Source: Trebouxia sp. TZW2008
Lineage: Eukaryota > Chlorophyta > Trebouxiophyceae > Trebouxiales > Trebouxiaceae
DNA: 64,000 nucleotides
Direction: 5' to 3'
NCBI GenBank assembly: GCA_002118135.1
Contig: BDIU01000021.1
Location: 62,001-126,000 of the forward strand
Shown: positions 11,082 through 20,633 of the stretch, one piece after another
Layout of the letters: each line of letters begins with the position of its first letter
Numbering within the stretch: position 1 is the stretch's first letter
Program-made: the position numbers and the translations under genes
Notes under the pieces: generated by a model
Seen by the model: the letters and a program-made list of their open reading frames with translations, nothing else
What the model was told of the DNA's origin: nothing
Databases searched by the model: none

Positions 11082-11153
11082 GATTGATTTAGGAAATGAC
11101 GTACTTCTACCTGAAAGTGCATTGGCGACAAAGCTTACTTTTCTAAATCAATC
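11082..11153. promoter_or_regulatory. Inverted repeat in the divergent promoter of the virus-like block
   Basis: GATTGATTTAGGAAA (11082-11096) and TTTTCTAAATCAATC (11139-11153) are inverted copies with one mismatch. They bracket most of the gap between the leftward ORF (start 11075) and the rightward RRM ORF (start 11219), so each arm lies near one gene start. A shared promoter or operator element is the simplest reading. Confidence 0.5.
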
Positions 11154-11218
11154 TGAGGGCCAATTTAGTATCCGACTTGCGACTACAAAGCTGCAAAGCG
11201 CGCCAATAATAATCAGAC

Positions 11219-11719
11219 TTGCCCGCAACAATGCCGCGACTGTTTTTAGACATTGGTTACTATCTTTTTTACAATGATATCCACGAGTACTTTTCAAAGA
11301 AAGGAACCGTCAAAGATCTCTATTTGCCACAGCACAGACCTGGACGAAACGTCGGTTATGCGTTCATCACAGTATACCCTCTTTCTGTCAGCCACAGGCA
11401 GCTTTACTCAAGACACGTAATTAAAGGCTATTCGGTTACAGTACGGCCAGCATATTTTCAAGAACACCCCGAGAGATCGAGATACTTAGAACCAATGAGT
11501 GAGAAAGAAAAGCGCATCAGTCGGTCTGAGACCCTCTCACATCATCTGACAAAAGAGCCCCGGCTGATATCAAGGTACCTATCAAGATATCGTTCCATAG
11601 ATATTCCAGCAGCAACAAAACAATCTGATTATTTTGCTTGGCGAGCAAAACACGATACGTCAAGACTGTTCACGAAAACGTTTAAGCTTGGCTGGCTTTT
11701 CCAAAACCCTGAGATGTAG
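11219..11719 (+). CDS. RRM RNA-binding protein, intronless
   Basis: A 166-residue frame; the start may be the ATG at 11219 or the one at 11231. Residues about 5-11 (PRLFLDIG) take the place of RNP2, and NVGYAFITVYPL matches RNP1 (consensus RGFGFVxF) at about residues 47-58. Spacing and the basic VKDLYLPQHRPGR loop between them fit a single N-terminal RNA recognition motif. The C-terminal half is basic (HHLTKEPRLISRYLSRYRS) and unrecognised. Next to an eIF4G-like protein, a role in viral or host mRNA handling is plausible but inferred. Confidence 0.6.
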   Translation: MPATMPRLFLDIGYYLFYNDIHEYFSKKGTVKDLYLPQHRPGRNVGYAFITVYPLSVSHRQLYSRHVIKGYSVTVRPAYFQEHPERSRYLEPMSEKEKRISRSETLSHHLTKEPRLISRYLSRYRSIDIPAATKQSDYFAWRAKHDTSRLFTKTFKLGWLFQNPEM

Positions 11720-11745
11720 GGTTTAACCCTGTATGACGCACGATC

Positions 11746-12432
11746 TTGCTGGCAGGTAGCTTTATCAGCACAAACCGTATGGGACAAGCTTGTGTGACTT
11801 GCCGACGGGCTTTCGAAACGGGTCCCTCAAATGATGCGCCACCAGTCGTTCATTTTTTGCTCATCAGTCCAGATTGGCAAGCAAAAAAACAGGCAGTGAA
11901 GCGATGTCTTGTGAGTTGCGTTGACGTAAACAAGCCTGATGACTGGAATCTGGCTCAGCTAGACGCGACAGGGTTGAATCTCAAGAGTTTTCTTACGCCT
12001 GAGAAGGTAGATATTTATCCGAAAGCATCTCGTCACAAGCAGCAAATTGTCAAAAAGCATCCCGAGATAGAGATTGTGGATTATCAAGTCAGTAGATACA
12101 AATCTAAGATCGAAGCTGTCACAGACCAGAAGAGAAACACACAAGCATCTGAAGAGCTCACAAGGCAAATCGCAAATCTGGCTCAGGAAATAGACATTAT
12201 GGAGTCAGCCCAGCTGCGAGAAGTCATCCACTTTGTAGCCACCTTTACACTACCTAGTGCAGATGAAACACATAGCATCAGACACAAAGGGAGAGCGATG
12301 GAGCTTTTGGGGGGGCAATTAGTGTTTGAAAAGCCAGCAGATTGGGGCGAGCTTGTACATGCGGAACCACGGGCGAGCATGAGTTTGAGGCGCAGCAGTA
12401 GCAGATTCGTTGACAGGCACAGTGAAAGCTAA
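11746..12432 (+). CDS. Putative N-myristoylated protein of unknown function, intronless
   Basis: The frame opens at 11746, but the ATG at 11779 gives an N-terminus MGQACVTCRRAF, which fits an N-myristoylation signal (Met-Gly, small residue at position 5) with nearby Cys for palmitoylation. This favours the second start and membrane attachment. The middle (about residues 110-165) is charged and helical (EELTRQIANLAQEIDIM), consistent with a short coiled coil. The tail is Ser/Arg-rich. No enzyme motif recognised. It follows the RRM ORF by 26 bp on the same strand. Confidence 0.5.
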   Translation: MLAGSFISTNRMGQACVTCRRAFETGPSNDAPPVVHFLLISPDWQAKKQAVKRCLVSCVDVNKPDDWNLAQLDATGLNLKSFLTPEKVDIYPKASRHKQQIVKKHPEIEIVDYQVSRYKSKIEAVTDQKRNTQASEELTRQIANLAQEIDIMESAQLREVIHFVATFTLPSADETHSIRHKGRAMELLGGQLVFEKPADWGELVHAEPRASMSLRRSSSRFVDRHSES

Positions 12433-12484
12433 TTTGATGAAGAGTCATAGGAACAGAACAGGCATAAGAATGTGACTATCAGAT

Positions 12485-12958
12485 TTGACTAATACGCGCA
12501 CAATGAATACATCTCGAGTTCAGGCTGTATTGCTTGTTCTTGGGTATGCCTGCTTTTTTGCTTGGATCATATCATGTGCTTTTTATGCATCATCTGCTTC
12601 AGCTTCATGTGACACAAAAGTATCCGCATTGGTTTTCAATGTATCTCAAGGTCGAAGCGAGTCAGAATGCACATTGGACATCAACTACGAGTGGCGCGGA
12701 CGAAACCTGACATCATGCCTGTTTGACAATTGTCCTTATAAATTTTCAGAACCATACTATCGAAGCGTCTGCTTTAAAGAAAAATCGCCTTTAAAGGTTC
12801 ATCCCGGAGATTGGCCTACAAGTAGCGTGAAGAAGAAGCGCATAAGTCTTGGGTTTTTTGTAAGCTTTTGCGGATTGTTGGTCATGATTGTTGCTTTAAT
12901 GTTTTGGTCAGATGCAAATACGTTTCGGAGGTCATCATTCCAGTACCGCCACAGATAA
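12485..12958 (+). CDS. Double-pass membrane glycoprotein-like protein, intronless
   Basis: A 157-residue frame; the start is 12485 or the second ATG at 12503. One hydrophobic helix near the N-terminus (AVLLVLGYACFFAWIISCAF) and one near the C-terminus (LGFFVSFCGLLVMIVALMFW) enclose about 90 residues with several Cys and two N-glycosylation sequons (NVS, NLT). A short basic tail follows. The arrangement suits a viral envelope or inner-membrane protein with its loop in the lumen. No family name can be given. Confidence 0.5.
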   Translation: MTNTRTMNTSRVQAVLLVLGYACFFAWIISCAFYASSASASCDTKVSALVFNVSQGRSESECTLDINYEWRGRNLTSCLFDNCPYKFSEPYYRSVCFKEKSPLKVHPGDWPTSSVKKKRISLGFFVSFCGLLVMIVALMFWSDANTFRRSSFQYRHR

Positions 12959-12995
12959 TCTCATCGATTTTGCTGTCCTTTTCAAGACAGACAAG

Positions 12996-13115
12996 ATGTC
13001 TGAACCCCCTGCAAATGATGAGTACCAATTGTCAAGAGGTTCTGCAATAACTACATTTGCATGTCTGATCACGGATTTCCAGTGTTTCAGAAACTGTGGC
13101 ATCGCTAGGTTCTAG
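12996..13115 (+). pseudogene. Truncated start of a further ORF at the right edge of the virus-like block
   Basis: MSEPPANDEYQLSRGS reads like a normal N-terminus with the composition of the block, but the frame stops after 39 codons. From about 13050 the DNA takes on host texture. I read this as a gene cut by the insertion junction. Confidence 0.35.
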
Positions 13116-14560
13116 GCAATGAAGCGCACCACAGCTGAGAGCATCTCACAATGGTTGTGTGTAGATCACAACAGAGCTATGCTGTTGCCTAAGATGGACT
13201 GGCAACTCTAACTGCAGAACCTTGAACCAGTTTGGGAATCAGCTACTAAGCATGCCTGTTTTCAGGGACAAGGCTCAGTCTGTTGAAGGTTCTCTGGGCC
13301 ATTTGTAACGACGCAACTTCAATTGCAACAGCCCAGATGTGTGGACACATGCCTAGACGTCAGAAACAGGGTGAGGCATACCTGTTACCTACCTCGCGCT
13401 CACCCGGGCACAGGTATTGATCAATCAATCAATGTCTAGATGTCATACCTGAGCCAGCAGGCAGCAGACGTCTGCCATGTGTAGTCATGGCACAGGCTCT
13501 GAGGTAACACTGCAAAAGATCTGCAGGGTTTTGCATCTTTTTCAAGCGAAGCTCTCAAGTACTGTGTACGCTGGCAAGGGCTGGTCAGAGCTGACCCTGT
13601 AACAGGCGCCTCACAACTGAGAGCACATATGTAGGCCGAAGGTTGGTCACGACGTGTTGTGGTCCAGTCAACAGCTGTCGGTCCCTCACAGCTGCGTCAA
13701 GCAAGCCATTTGCCTCTATTGCGCCGTTTTGAAAGGGTGCAATAGAGGCAACAGTATGGTCCAAAACAGAGCTGCTTCAGAAGTTTTGGCCAGACATAGC
13801 CTTGAGTGTCTGCTGACTTGCTGATAGACGAAGGAGCAGCTTTTCGGAGTAGCTTTTCTGAAACAAGGTTGTTCGCTACAACTGTTGACTAGACCACGAT
13901 GATGCGAGTGGCAAGTGATGCAACTGTGAGAACAGCTGCTACGCTGTGAGTTTTCGTTACGAGCGGGACCAGCGAGCTGACCTCAATACGCTGTCAACAC
14001 AACTTTGCCAGTCTTGACAGTACCACAGTGCGTCTGTCACGCGCGCAGAGCTGCTTCAGGCTCGGTGCAACCGCCGAGTGTGGAAGGTGCCGAGGTGTCC
14101 TGCAAAGTGCCAGCCCGTTTATTGTCTATGATGCAAAATATGAAGGACATCTGCTCTTGTGCGACGATAAACCAGAACAAGATGACTGCCGGCGCCTTCT
14201 TGCCTGTCGTTAATGGACCAAAACCCTGCATAGGGTTGGCAGGCCCATACTCTGTGTGAGTTCTGTATAGACCAATTCAGATATGATGAGATTTGACTGG
14301 AAGAAGACAGAAAAGTGGAGCTGAGAAGATCTTTCAACAAGATGACACGATGACCTTCGACAGACATCATGCAGTGTTCAGTTGACGAGGGTGTATCTTT
14401 CGACATATGACCAACTCGCTGTTCGGTCTGCATGGAAGACAAACTTTAAACTTACATCAAACGCCAGTTTTGTATTTCGACACAGGTACGTTAATAGGTA
14501 GTACATGCCGCTTGCTGTAATGCACTGCAATCAAGAGCCAATTGCAAGCTTGGATCGCCA
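13116..14560. other. Stretch without a recognised gene
   Basis: Only short frames without family features. Contains a TCAATCAATCAATG run near 13420 and one perfect hairpin at 13710-13751. Part of it may be untranslated or promoter sequence of the copper transporter gene downstream. Confidence 0.4.
13710..13751. repeat. Perfect 13-bp hairpin
   Basis: TTGCCTCTATTGC (13710-13722) and GCAATAGAGGCAA (13739-13751) are exact inverted copies around a 16-bp loop. Role unknown. Confidence 0.6.
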
Positions 14561-14990
14561 ATGTACCTAACTCTATTATTGTGGGCATACTTTGTGGCTC
14601 CACAGCCCGGTAAGCAGGGTTGGCAATACACCACGAAACTACTGCTATACAAATTCAGCAATGCTTGGACGCAACGCTGCATGTCCATGGCAGGCTATAG
14701 CCTGATTAGTCACAATGACTACACGGGTGTGATCAGCTCGTGGGCAAGTGCCAAGTGGGAAGTGCAGTGAGAGCGATGCTTAAAGGCGTGTTCGCGGCAT
14801 GCAAGGCATTGAATCCGCATCGTAGCTGAGGACCCTGGCTTTGCAATCTCGCAAGCAGTCTTTGGTGCAAGTCTTTCTCTTCATCTGCGCAGTTTACAGC
14901 TGTGCTGTCCTCTTTGGGTTCAACTCCACGAAGGCACCCTCGGCGCAAGTCGCAGCGGGACAGCCAGCAGCCAGAAGCAAGATCAAAGCT

Positions 14991-15747
14991 ATGAGCGAGG
15001 GAAATGCCATGCATATGAGCATGCAGATGTCCTTCGAGGCCAGCACGGCCGTCACTCTGTGGCTAAAACAATGGCACACACATAGCTGGGGCTCGTACCT
15101 CCTCACTTGCCTGGCTTTGGTGGGACTGTGCCTGCTGCACGAGCTCCTTAACGCCTATCGGACGACCTTTCACCAGCAATATGTCAGCGCTCCAGCTGCA
15201 GAGTATGACAGACTCCAAGCTCCAGGAGAGACTGCAGGCAATGGGTCTGGTGGCAAAACGTGAGCACTTTCTGCTTGCTGACAGCACCGTGCCATGCATG
15301 GACTCTCTGCATGCCTGAAACTACGCAGCAGCTTTGTTCAATGTGCTGTGACTTGCATGGGTGCAATGCTTCTACAAGCCCACCTGAATTCCTGTTTTGC
15401 AAGATGTGCACTGCAAAGGTTTAGGTCACAACATGTGTAATGTGTTGGTAGTCTTGCTGTATACATAGTCACTGGTGCAATGCTCTCAACAAGCTGTAAA
15501 CACATACATCATGCATAAACTCACATGTATGCATGTGGGTGACTGCAGGCCAATGAGCATCACAGCAGCACGCGCTACGCATAGCCTCCTATATGCAGTC
15601 AATCTATCGTTTTCCTATCTTCTGATGTTGGCAGTGATGACATTCAATGTTGGGTTCTTCTTTGTCACTGTCCTTGGACTGGCTCTGGGGAACTTCCTAT
15701 TTGGCGGCAGCAGCAAAACAAGTGATGTGTGCCATACACAGTCGTGA
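14991..15747 (+). CDS. Ctr-family high-affinity copper transporter
   Basis: Two exons, 14991-15259 and 15549-15747 (phase 2, donor AAAC|GTGAGC, acceptor TGCAG|GCC), give 155 residues. The N-terminus has the copper-binding Met motif MHMSMQMSF. Helix 1 is YLLTCLALVGLCLLHELL. Helix 2 holds the MxxxM motif (LMLAVMTFN) that forms the trimer selectivity pore. Helix 3 has the GxxxG-type packing motif (GLALGNFLFG). Such proteins import Cu(I) at the plasma membrane or release it from vacuoles. The frame is open upstream to 14826 and encodes a signal-like hydrophobic stretch (VFLFICAVYSCAVLFGF), but no ATG precedes it, so an additional 5' exon may add a signal peptide. Confidence 0.85.
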
Positions 15748-16466
15748 GAGCTTACACTGGCAGCGTGCAGTACATTATAAACATAATTTGCTTCAGAAAC
15801 AGCTGAAACAGACATGCAGAGTTTGAACTGCTAGAGACCCTTGATACAAGCAAGCAGCGTATGCAGGCTTTGATGTGACTTGCGAGTCCTTTCTGCAGCA
15901 GCTTTTGTGCTTGCTCATGAATCATTAGCTGATAATTATTCAGCAAAGAAGTTGCAGGTCATTATGACCAATGCTTTGAACACGAAATAAGCAGATTCTA
16001 CTATGCGTGGCATGCTGAAAATAAATTTTCTCAACTTTCACCGCAGCGTCATTCATTCATTCAGCATAGCAGGGGTGTGATCTGTTGCCGAACATGTAAC
16101 ACAACATGTATGACAGATGCCTCATGTTAGGCAGACATCACCATGTTATGTTAAACTGCACCACAACCTCTTTCAACTGTATTCTGTCCGGCCTGTAAGT
16201 TCACACATGTGACAAATGTAAAGCAAGAGCGCATTCTGCCGGCAAGTCAATGCCATCCCTGATTCTGCTTGCTTACCTCACCGTGATTTTGCCCGTGGGT
16301 TGCTGCATATGGCCCGTGCTTGTCACATTGGTTTTGTCTGTTTTCGTTTGTCACAGTCAGTGTTGGTGAAGGGACAGATTATGAGTGACCCACTCGCCAG
16401 CATTCATTCGCCTGCACCATCTATTTGATACTGCTGTTCATCTGTTGCACAGCTTGCCTCTTGTGC
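15748..16466. other. Intergenic stretch between convergent genes
   Basis: No gene recognised. It lies between the 3' ends of the copper transporter (+) and the TAN1-like gene (-) and presumably holds their 3' untranslated regions. Confidence 0.4.
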
Positions 16467-19408
16467 CTATTGCTGTGCACGTTGTGCGCTTGCCTTGTGC
16501 TTCTGAGAGTGTGAGCCATGAGCACTGGGCTGACTGACCTTTGCTGAGGCTACAAGAGGCTTGACTGAAAGTTTGGGTGATTGGCATGTCATACCATGCT
16601 GTAGCCAGCTTAGTGCAAACACAGAGCCTGTATTGAGAGGTAGTGTCTCCACAAAGATCACCACCTGCACCACCATTCTGCCATGTCTGCCTGATTCACA
16701 GCCATGTTTTGTGACAGTTGCTTCGTCACTAATGGACTTGACACTTGAAAGGCAACATCCTACAAATGCAGCTATAGTACATTAAATCAGATGGGTAGCT
16801 GCATCGACGCATCCTTATGCGCCAGCAACAACATGATGCCAGAGTACAGTCAACTTGCATGCTGTCATCATGAGTCAAGCAACACCTGTGACTGACCTCT
16901 GGAGACTGCAAGTCAACCTTGACTTTGCCTTGAGCTGCTAAGACAGCGTCTTCAACAGCCTTTGCCACCGCAGCAATGAGTTCCTCCCTTTTCATTGGTT
17001 CTGCGTCCTGTGACTTTCCAGCTGATGTTGCCTGCTTGATCTTTGTGGAGCCTCGGCTTTTGTATGCAACTGCAGAAAGGGGAACAGAACAGGTTTACAG
17101 CCTCAGATTGTATGCGCAACTGCAGACAGGGAAACCAAACAGCCTTACAGCCTCGGTTTTTGTATGCAACTGCACAAAGGGGAGCAAATCACGTTCAACA
17201 AATATGACATGAACAACCAAAGTATGCATCATGTTGACACACATCATGCTGATCTATTATCATATGCATAACAGATCAGCATAGCATCTCTGACATGATC
17301 TGAGATGTCATCAGATTATCTCATGATCTAAATATGCATGTTGCTCAATCTGCAGGCTTGATCTTCAGGCTGGTCTGCAAACAATGCACATGGTGCTGAA
17401 AGGTCTGGGCTACCCAAATGATTGCTGAGCCTGACCCTGATGTCTGCCGAGGCTCACATCACTGCAGTCGGTCTGAAGGTGGGCGACTGGATATATATAG
17501 CCAGAATACTTGCATCTCTGTATCGAAAGCCGATGGGTGATGCTAGCAATGATGCTTGCATGTTTGACAGATGCTGTATCCATCAGAAGTGCAGACAAAA
17601 TGCACAGACGACCCCAGTACAAACTGTACCACAGGACACACAGATTCTGCATGTACAGCAATTTCCTTATTTTCCTGAAGGACATGCAATACAAGGGCAT
17701 TGTTGTTGATGTAAGGACAATACAAATGGGAAGCAATCACTACACTCTGGCTGCAGTGTCACCTTTGAACCAGGGCGGCTCAATGTACAGACAAGGTACA
17801 TCGAAATCTCTCTTTGTAATGATTGCTTTGATTCCTGAGAGAACTGTTTTTAGATTGAACTGTCCTTACGCAGAGGTGCCACTGCAGTAAAAATGCAGAA
17901 AAATTGCAGTGATGGGTACCAATTGCGTTGTCCTTGCATCCAAATTGTCCTTACATTGAGTGTCACTGCAGCTTGAAGACAGTAACCAAAGCAGTCGATA
18001 TAAGGAGAAATCAATGTAAGGGAATGGTTTTGGGCCTGCTGAGGGTTCACTTACCCGCGAACTTGACCAACTGGTTGTCAGCAGCTTGAACTGCCTGCGC
18101 AGCATGCAGTGCTGCTATCTGCTGTGCTGCAGCTGTCAAAGCCGCCATTGTCATGCTGCATGTGGTCTGTACAGGGATGATACGCTCACAAAACCTGCAA
18201 AAGAAAAAGCCTTTATGAGCAATGCTGCATGTGCTTTGCACAGGCATGGTACGCTCACAAAATCTGCAGTGGACAAAGTCTTTGCGAGCAATGCTGCATG
18301 TGGTCTGCACAGGTATAATTTGCTCACAAAACCTGCAGAAGACACAGTCATGGGTGAACAGGATGTAGCAAGGTAAACAAGATCAACTTGTGTCTAGATT
18401 TGTTGCAAAGCCGCCATTGTCATGCTGCACGTGGTCTGCACAGGGACAATATGCTCACAAAACCTGCGAAAAAAGACAAAGTGTTTGTGAGCAATGCTGC
18501 ATGTGGTTCACACAGGGAGGATACACCCACCAATTCTGCCAAAGACAAAGCCTTTGTGAGCCATGCTGCATGTGCTTTGCACAGGCATGATTTGCTCTAC
18601 AAAAGACAAAGTCTGTGGTTAGCAGCCAGGTCAACCTTGTCTTGTGCAGCCTTGGCAAAAGGAGATCACCATAAAAGCTGGAGTTCAGGAATTGAAATGC
18701 AAGACAGGCATGCTTGAGAATTGACAATCCATGCAGGCATGAGTCATTGAACAGTGCTGCACACGATGACTGAGACGCTGTCAAAGTTGGCATGTAGTGC
18801 CGCGGTCGACTGACAGCTCCAAACAGGACAGGACGACCAGCCTGGTGCAGCACAGAGGCATAGATCCAATGGTCAGGACTTCGTTCAATCTCATTCAAAA
18901 GTGTGTGCTAGACAGGCTCAGCAGGCCCAGCTAGGTATGTACTTGCAGGCCAGCACTTGCAATGGCTTTGCAAACTCACTCATGCCTGGATGCTCACTTG
19001 TGAGGTCAGTTTGAGTGGAACCCATTGTAGTAAAGATGTTCTACGGTAACCTCGCATTTTGGAACGTTCTCAATTTGAAGCATTATGCGCTAACTTTCCC
19101 CGTCTAAGTACAAAGTCTAGCGTTCATGCCACCCTGTCAGAAACATCTGCATCATGCATGCAGGACCGAGCAGTACTTTCAGTACGGTACACTTACATAC
19201 TCAGAGGCAGCCAGCACTTGAGCTGGATGTGCAAACTCACACATGAGTAGGTGCTGCCGTCAGGCTTAGAAATCTAGCTTTCATGCCCTGTCAAGAACAT
19301 CTGCATCATGCATGCAGGGGTGTGCAGGACTTTCAGTGAACATGTAGCTGTGCTTTCAAGCCAGGAAGCCCGATGAGTCACATATGGCTCCCTACCCCGC
19401 ACTGAAAA

Positions 19409-19440
<32 letters not shown>

Positions 19441-20239
19441 CTTGAGTACAGGGCACTCACTTACTCAGGGGAAGCAAGTCTTCCTGCCTGAAGATCCTGC
19501 AGAATGTGGCGCAGAATTTCGACTGGCACTGCCTGGCTTTTTGTGTCTGATGCATCTGTCTGTTGTGTGCCTTCTGGACTGCTGACCGTGCTATGTAGCT
19601 GAAGCATCAATAGACCGCTGGTTGCAAGCTTTGCAAGAGATAAGCTGTGTTGCGGGGTGTTTGCTGGCAACTGCACTGCAGGCTGTGGTGATGCTGATTC
19701 ATTGGCAGAAGGCTGTCCATCACAGGTGGCAGGTTTTGTTGTACACTCAGCAGCTTGATCTGTATCAGCTTCAGAATGCTGCAGCACTGTGAGTACAGCA
19801 CAATATGGTCGCCATGTGTATGGTGCATTCTGGATGAACATTTTATGCCAAGCTCGACTCCCTTACCAAGATATTTGTTCAGCAACTGCATAACTTCTTT
19901 TGTAGCACTCTTCTCCCTGTCAGCGGCATTGCAAATCAGATCACACGCAAGCATAGGACAGACTTCTGGTACAATGCATCCTGACCTGCGAAAAGCGCAG
20001 GTGACAACGAAGCCTTGGGCACCATTTTGTAAGCTCTCTTCTGAGGAGTAGTTGTATCTGGCTATACCTTCTGCAACAGCCAAAAAGTGAACTGGCTGAC
20101 AGCGACAGACATTGTGAGCTTGTTATGTTTAGCAGAAGCTGCCTGTACCGTCCCCAGTCTTCTGCCTTTTCGACAGATGCTGCTCAGGGGCTGAACGCCG
20201 CATCTGCTGCTCTGCGGCTTTCACCGTCTGTGCATTCAT
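16467..20239 (-). CDS. TAN1/THUMPD1-like protein (THUMP-domain adaptor for tRNA acetylation)
   Basis: Exons seen: 20239-20149 (start, basic SKRQKTGD), 20070-19986, 19916-19867, 19786-19465, 18155-18055, 17069-16897 and 16664-16467. Junction phases agree except around one missing exon between 19465 and 18155. QGFVVTCAF joined to REKSATKEVMQLLNKYL matches the N-terminal strand and helix of THUMPD1. FAVAYKSRG followed by KREELIAAVAKAV and KVKVDLQSPE matches the THUMP core (FxVxYKxR...REEVI...KVDLxNP). VVIFVETLP, then KLSVKPL, fits the final strand. Family members bind tRNA and help NAT10/Kre33 make N4-acetylcytidine in tRNA-Ser and tRNA-Leu. A diverged candidate for the missing exon lies near 19391-19330 (HRASWLESTATCSL). 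Start codons of this gene and panB are 395 bp apart in divergent arrangement. Confidence 0.7.
17051..17185 (-). repeat. Three tandem copies of a TAN1 exon acceptor boundary
   Basis: The start of the exon at 17069 (minus-strand CTGCAG|TTGCATACAAAAGCC) recurs in units at 17101 and 17151, a 50-bp period on the upstream side of the exon. Each copy keeps the CAG|TTGCATAC-like or CAG|TTGCGCATAC junction but only about 20 bp of exon. Confidence 0.75.
17797..18018. mobile_element. MITE-like element with TACATYGA...GTA termini (copy 1)
   Basis: About 222 bp. The left end TACATCGAAATCTCTCTTTG with downstream GATTGCTTTG is inverted at the right end (CAAAGCAGTCGATATAAGGAGAAATCAATGTA). Internal GTCCTTACATTGAG-like motifs are shared with the elements at 36365 and 38188. 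No ORF; non-autonomous. It sits in a TAN1 intron. Confidence 0.6.
18140..18615 (-). repeat. ~64-bp minisatellite derived from a TAN1 exon acceptor
   Basis: Units containing GCTGCATGTGSTYTGCACAG and TTTGTGAGC/GCTCACAAAACCTGC repeat about three times between 18155 and 18345 and three to four more times between 18403 and 18610. The second block begins with GCCGCCATTGTCATGCTGCA, a copy of the exon boundary at 18155, so the array grew by a larger duplication as well as by single units. Confidence 0.75.
19409..19442. repeat. (TTGA)n microsatellite
   Basis: Uninterrupted TTGATTGA repeats, about eight units, in a TAN1 intron. Confidence 0.85.
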
Positions 20240-20633
20240 GATGGAAGGGATATTTTGCTCTGTGCTTCAAAGCCACATGGAATGATGCGCTGTCATCAAC
20301 GGAACATCAAGGCTCTGATCTTGCGCAAAATTTTGTCGCATGATGTGCGTGCTTTGGGTCAACATGCTGGTCAACATAGTCAAAGTCGCGACTCGCAATT
20401 GCATAAGCTTACGGACGCGCATCGGCATTGAACACACGGCGACCACTTGTAGAAAGGATCTGCTACAATCGGCTTGCGTCTGCCAGCAAGAACCAACAGC
20501 AAGGCACCGTTCTAGAAGTCCACCGTGCAACGCGCATGCATCGAAGTGTATAAGCTTTGTCGCAGCGATCTGCAAGGACTGTTAATACTACATCTGAAGC
20601 TGCTGCAGAGCCGCACACATACTTTCACGTTCG
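20240..20633. promoter_or_regulatory. Shared 394-bp region between divergent TAN1-like and panB genes
   Basis: Lies between two predicted start codons. CG dinucleotides are frequent (GCGACTCGCAATTGC, ACGGACGCGCATCGG), unlike the gene bodies on either side. No TATA box identified. Part will be 5' untranslated sequence of both genes. Confidence 0.5.

Larger units (their letters stand above)
9937..13055. mobile_element. Virus-like insert: compact block of intronless genes (candidate endogenous giant-virus fragment)
   Basis: Five complete ORFs occupy most of 3 kb with 26-143 bp spacing, in two divergent groups (two on -, three on +) and without introns. Every recognised host gene here is split into short exons. 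The block is more A/T-rich by eye, lacks the TGCAG/TGCATGC-rich texture of the host introns, and keeps CG dinucleotides. Contents are a MIF4G-domain protein, an RRM protein, a putative N-myristoylated protein and a double-pass membrane protein. eIF4G-like MIF4G proteins are known from nucleocytoplasmic large DNA viruses. The rightmost frame (from 12996) runs out shortly after its start and the leftmost ends at host-like repeats, suggesting both ends were cut on insertion. Borders are approximate and the viral origin is inference. Confidence 0.55.

Noticed and set aside
9937..13055. Bacterial contamination as the source of the intronless block
   Set aside because: MIF4G and RRM proteins are eukaryotic or NCLDV-type, and no Shine-Dalgarno-like sites precede the ORFs; a viral fragment explains it better.
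18140..18615. A CRISPR-like array (regular repeats with spacers)
   Set aside because: Eukaryotic intron context, repeats and spacers both similar between units, and clear origin from an exon boundary.
18640..18898. A TAN1 exon encoding SPDHWIYASVLHQAGRPVLF
   Set aside because: The frame is open and near the missing TAN1 exon, but it has no resemblance to the THUMP segment expected there and no consistent phases.
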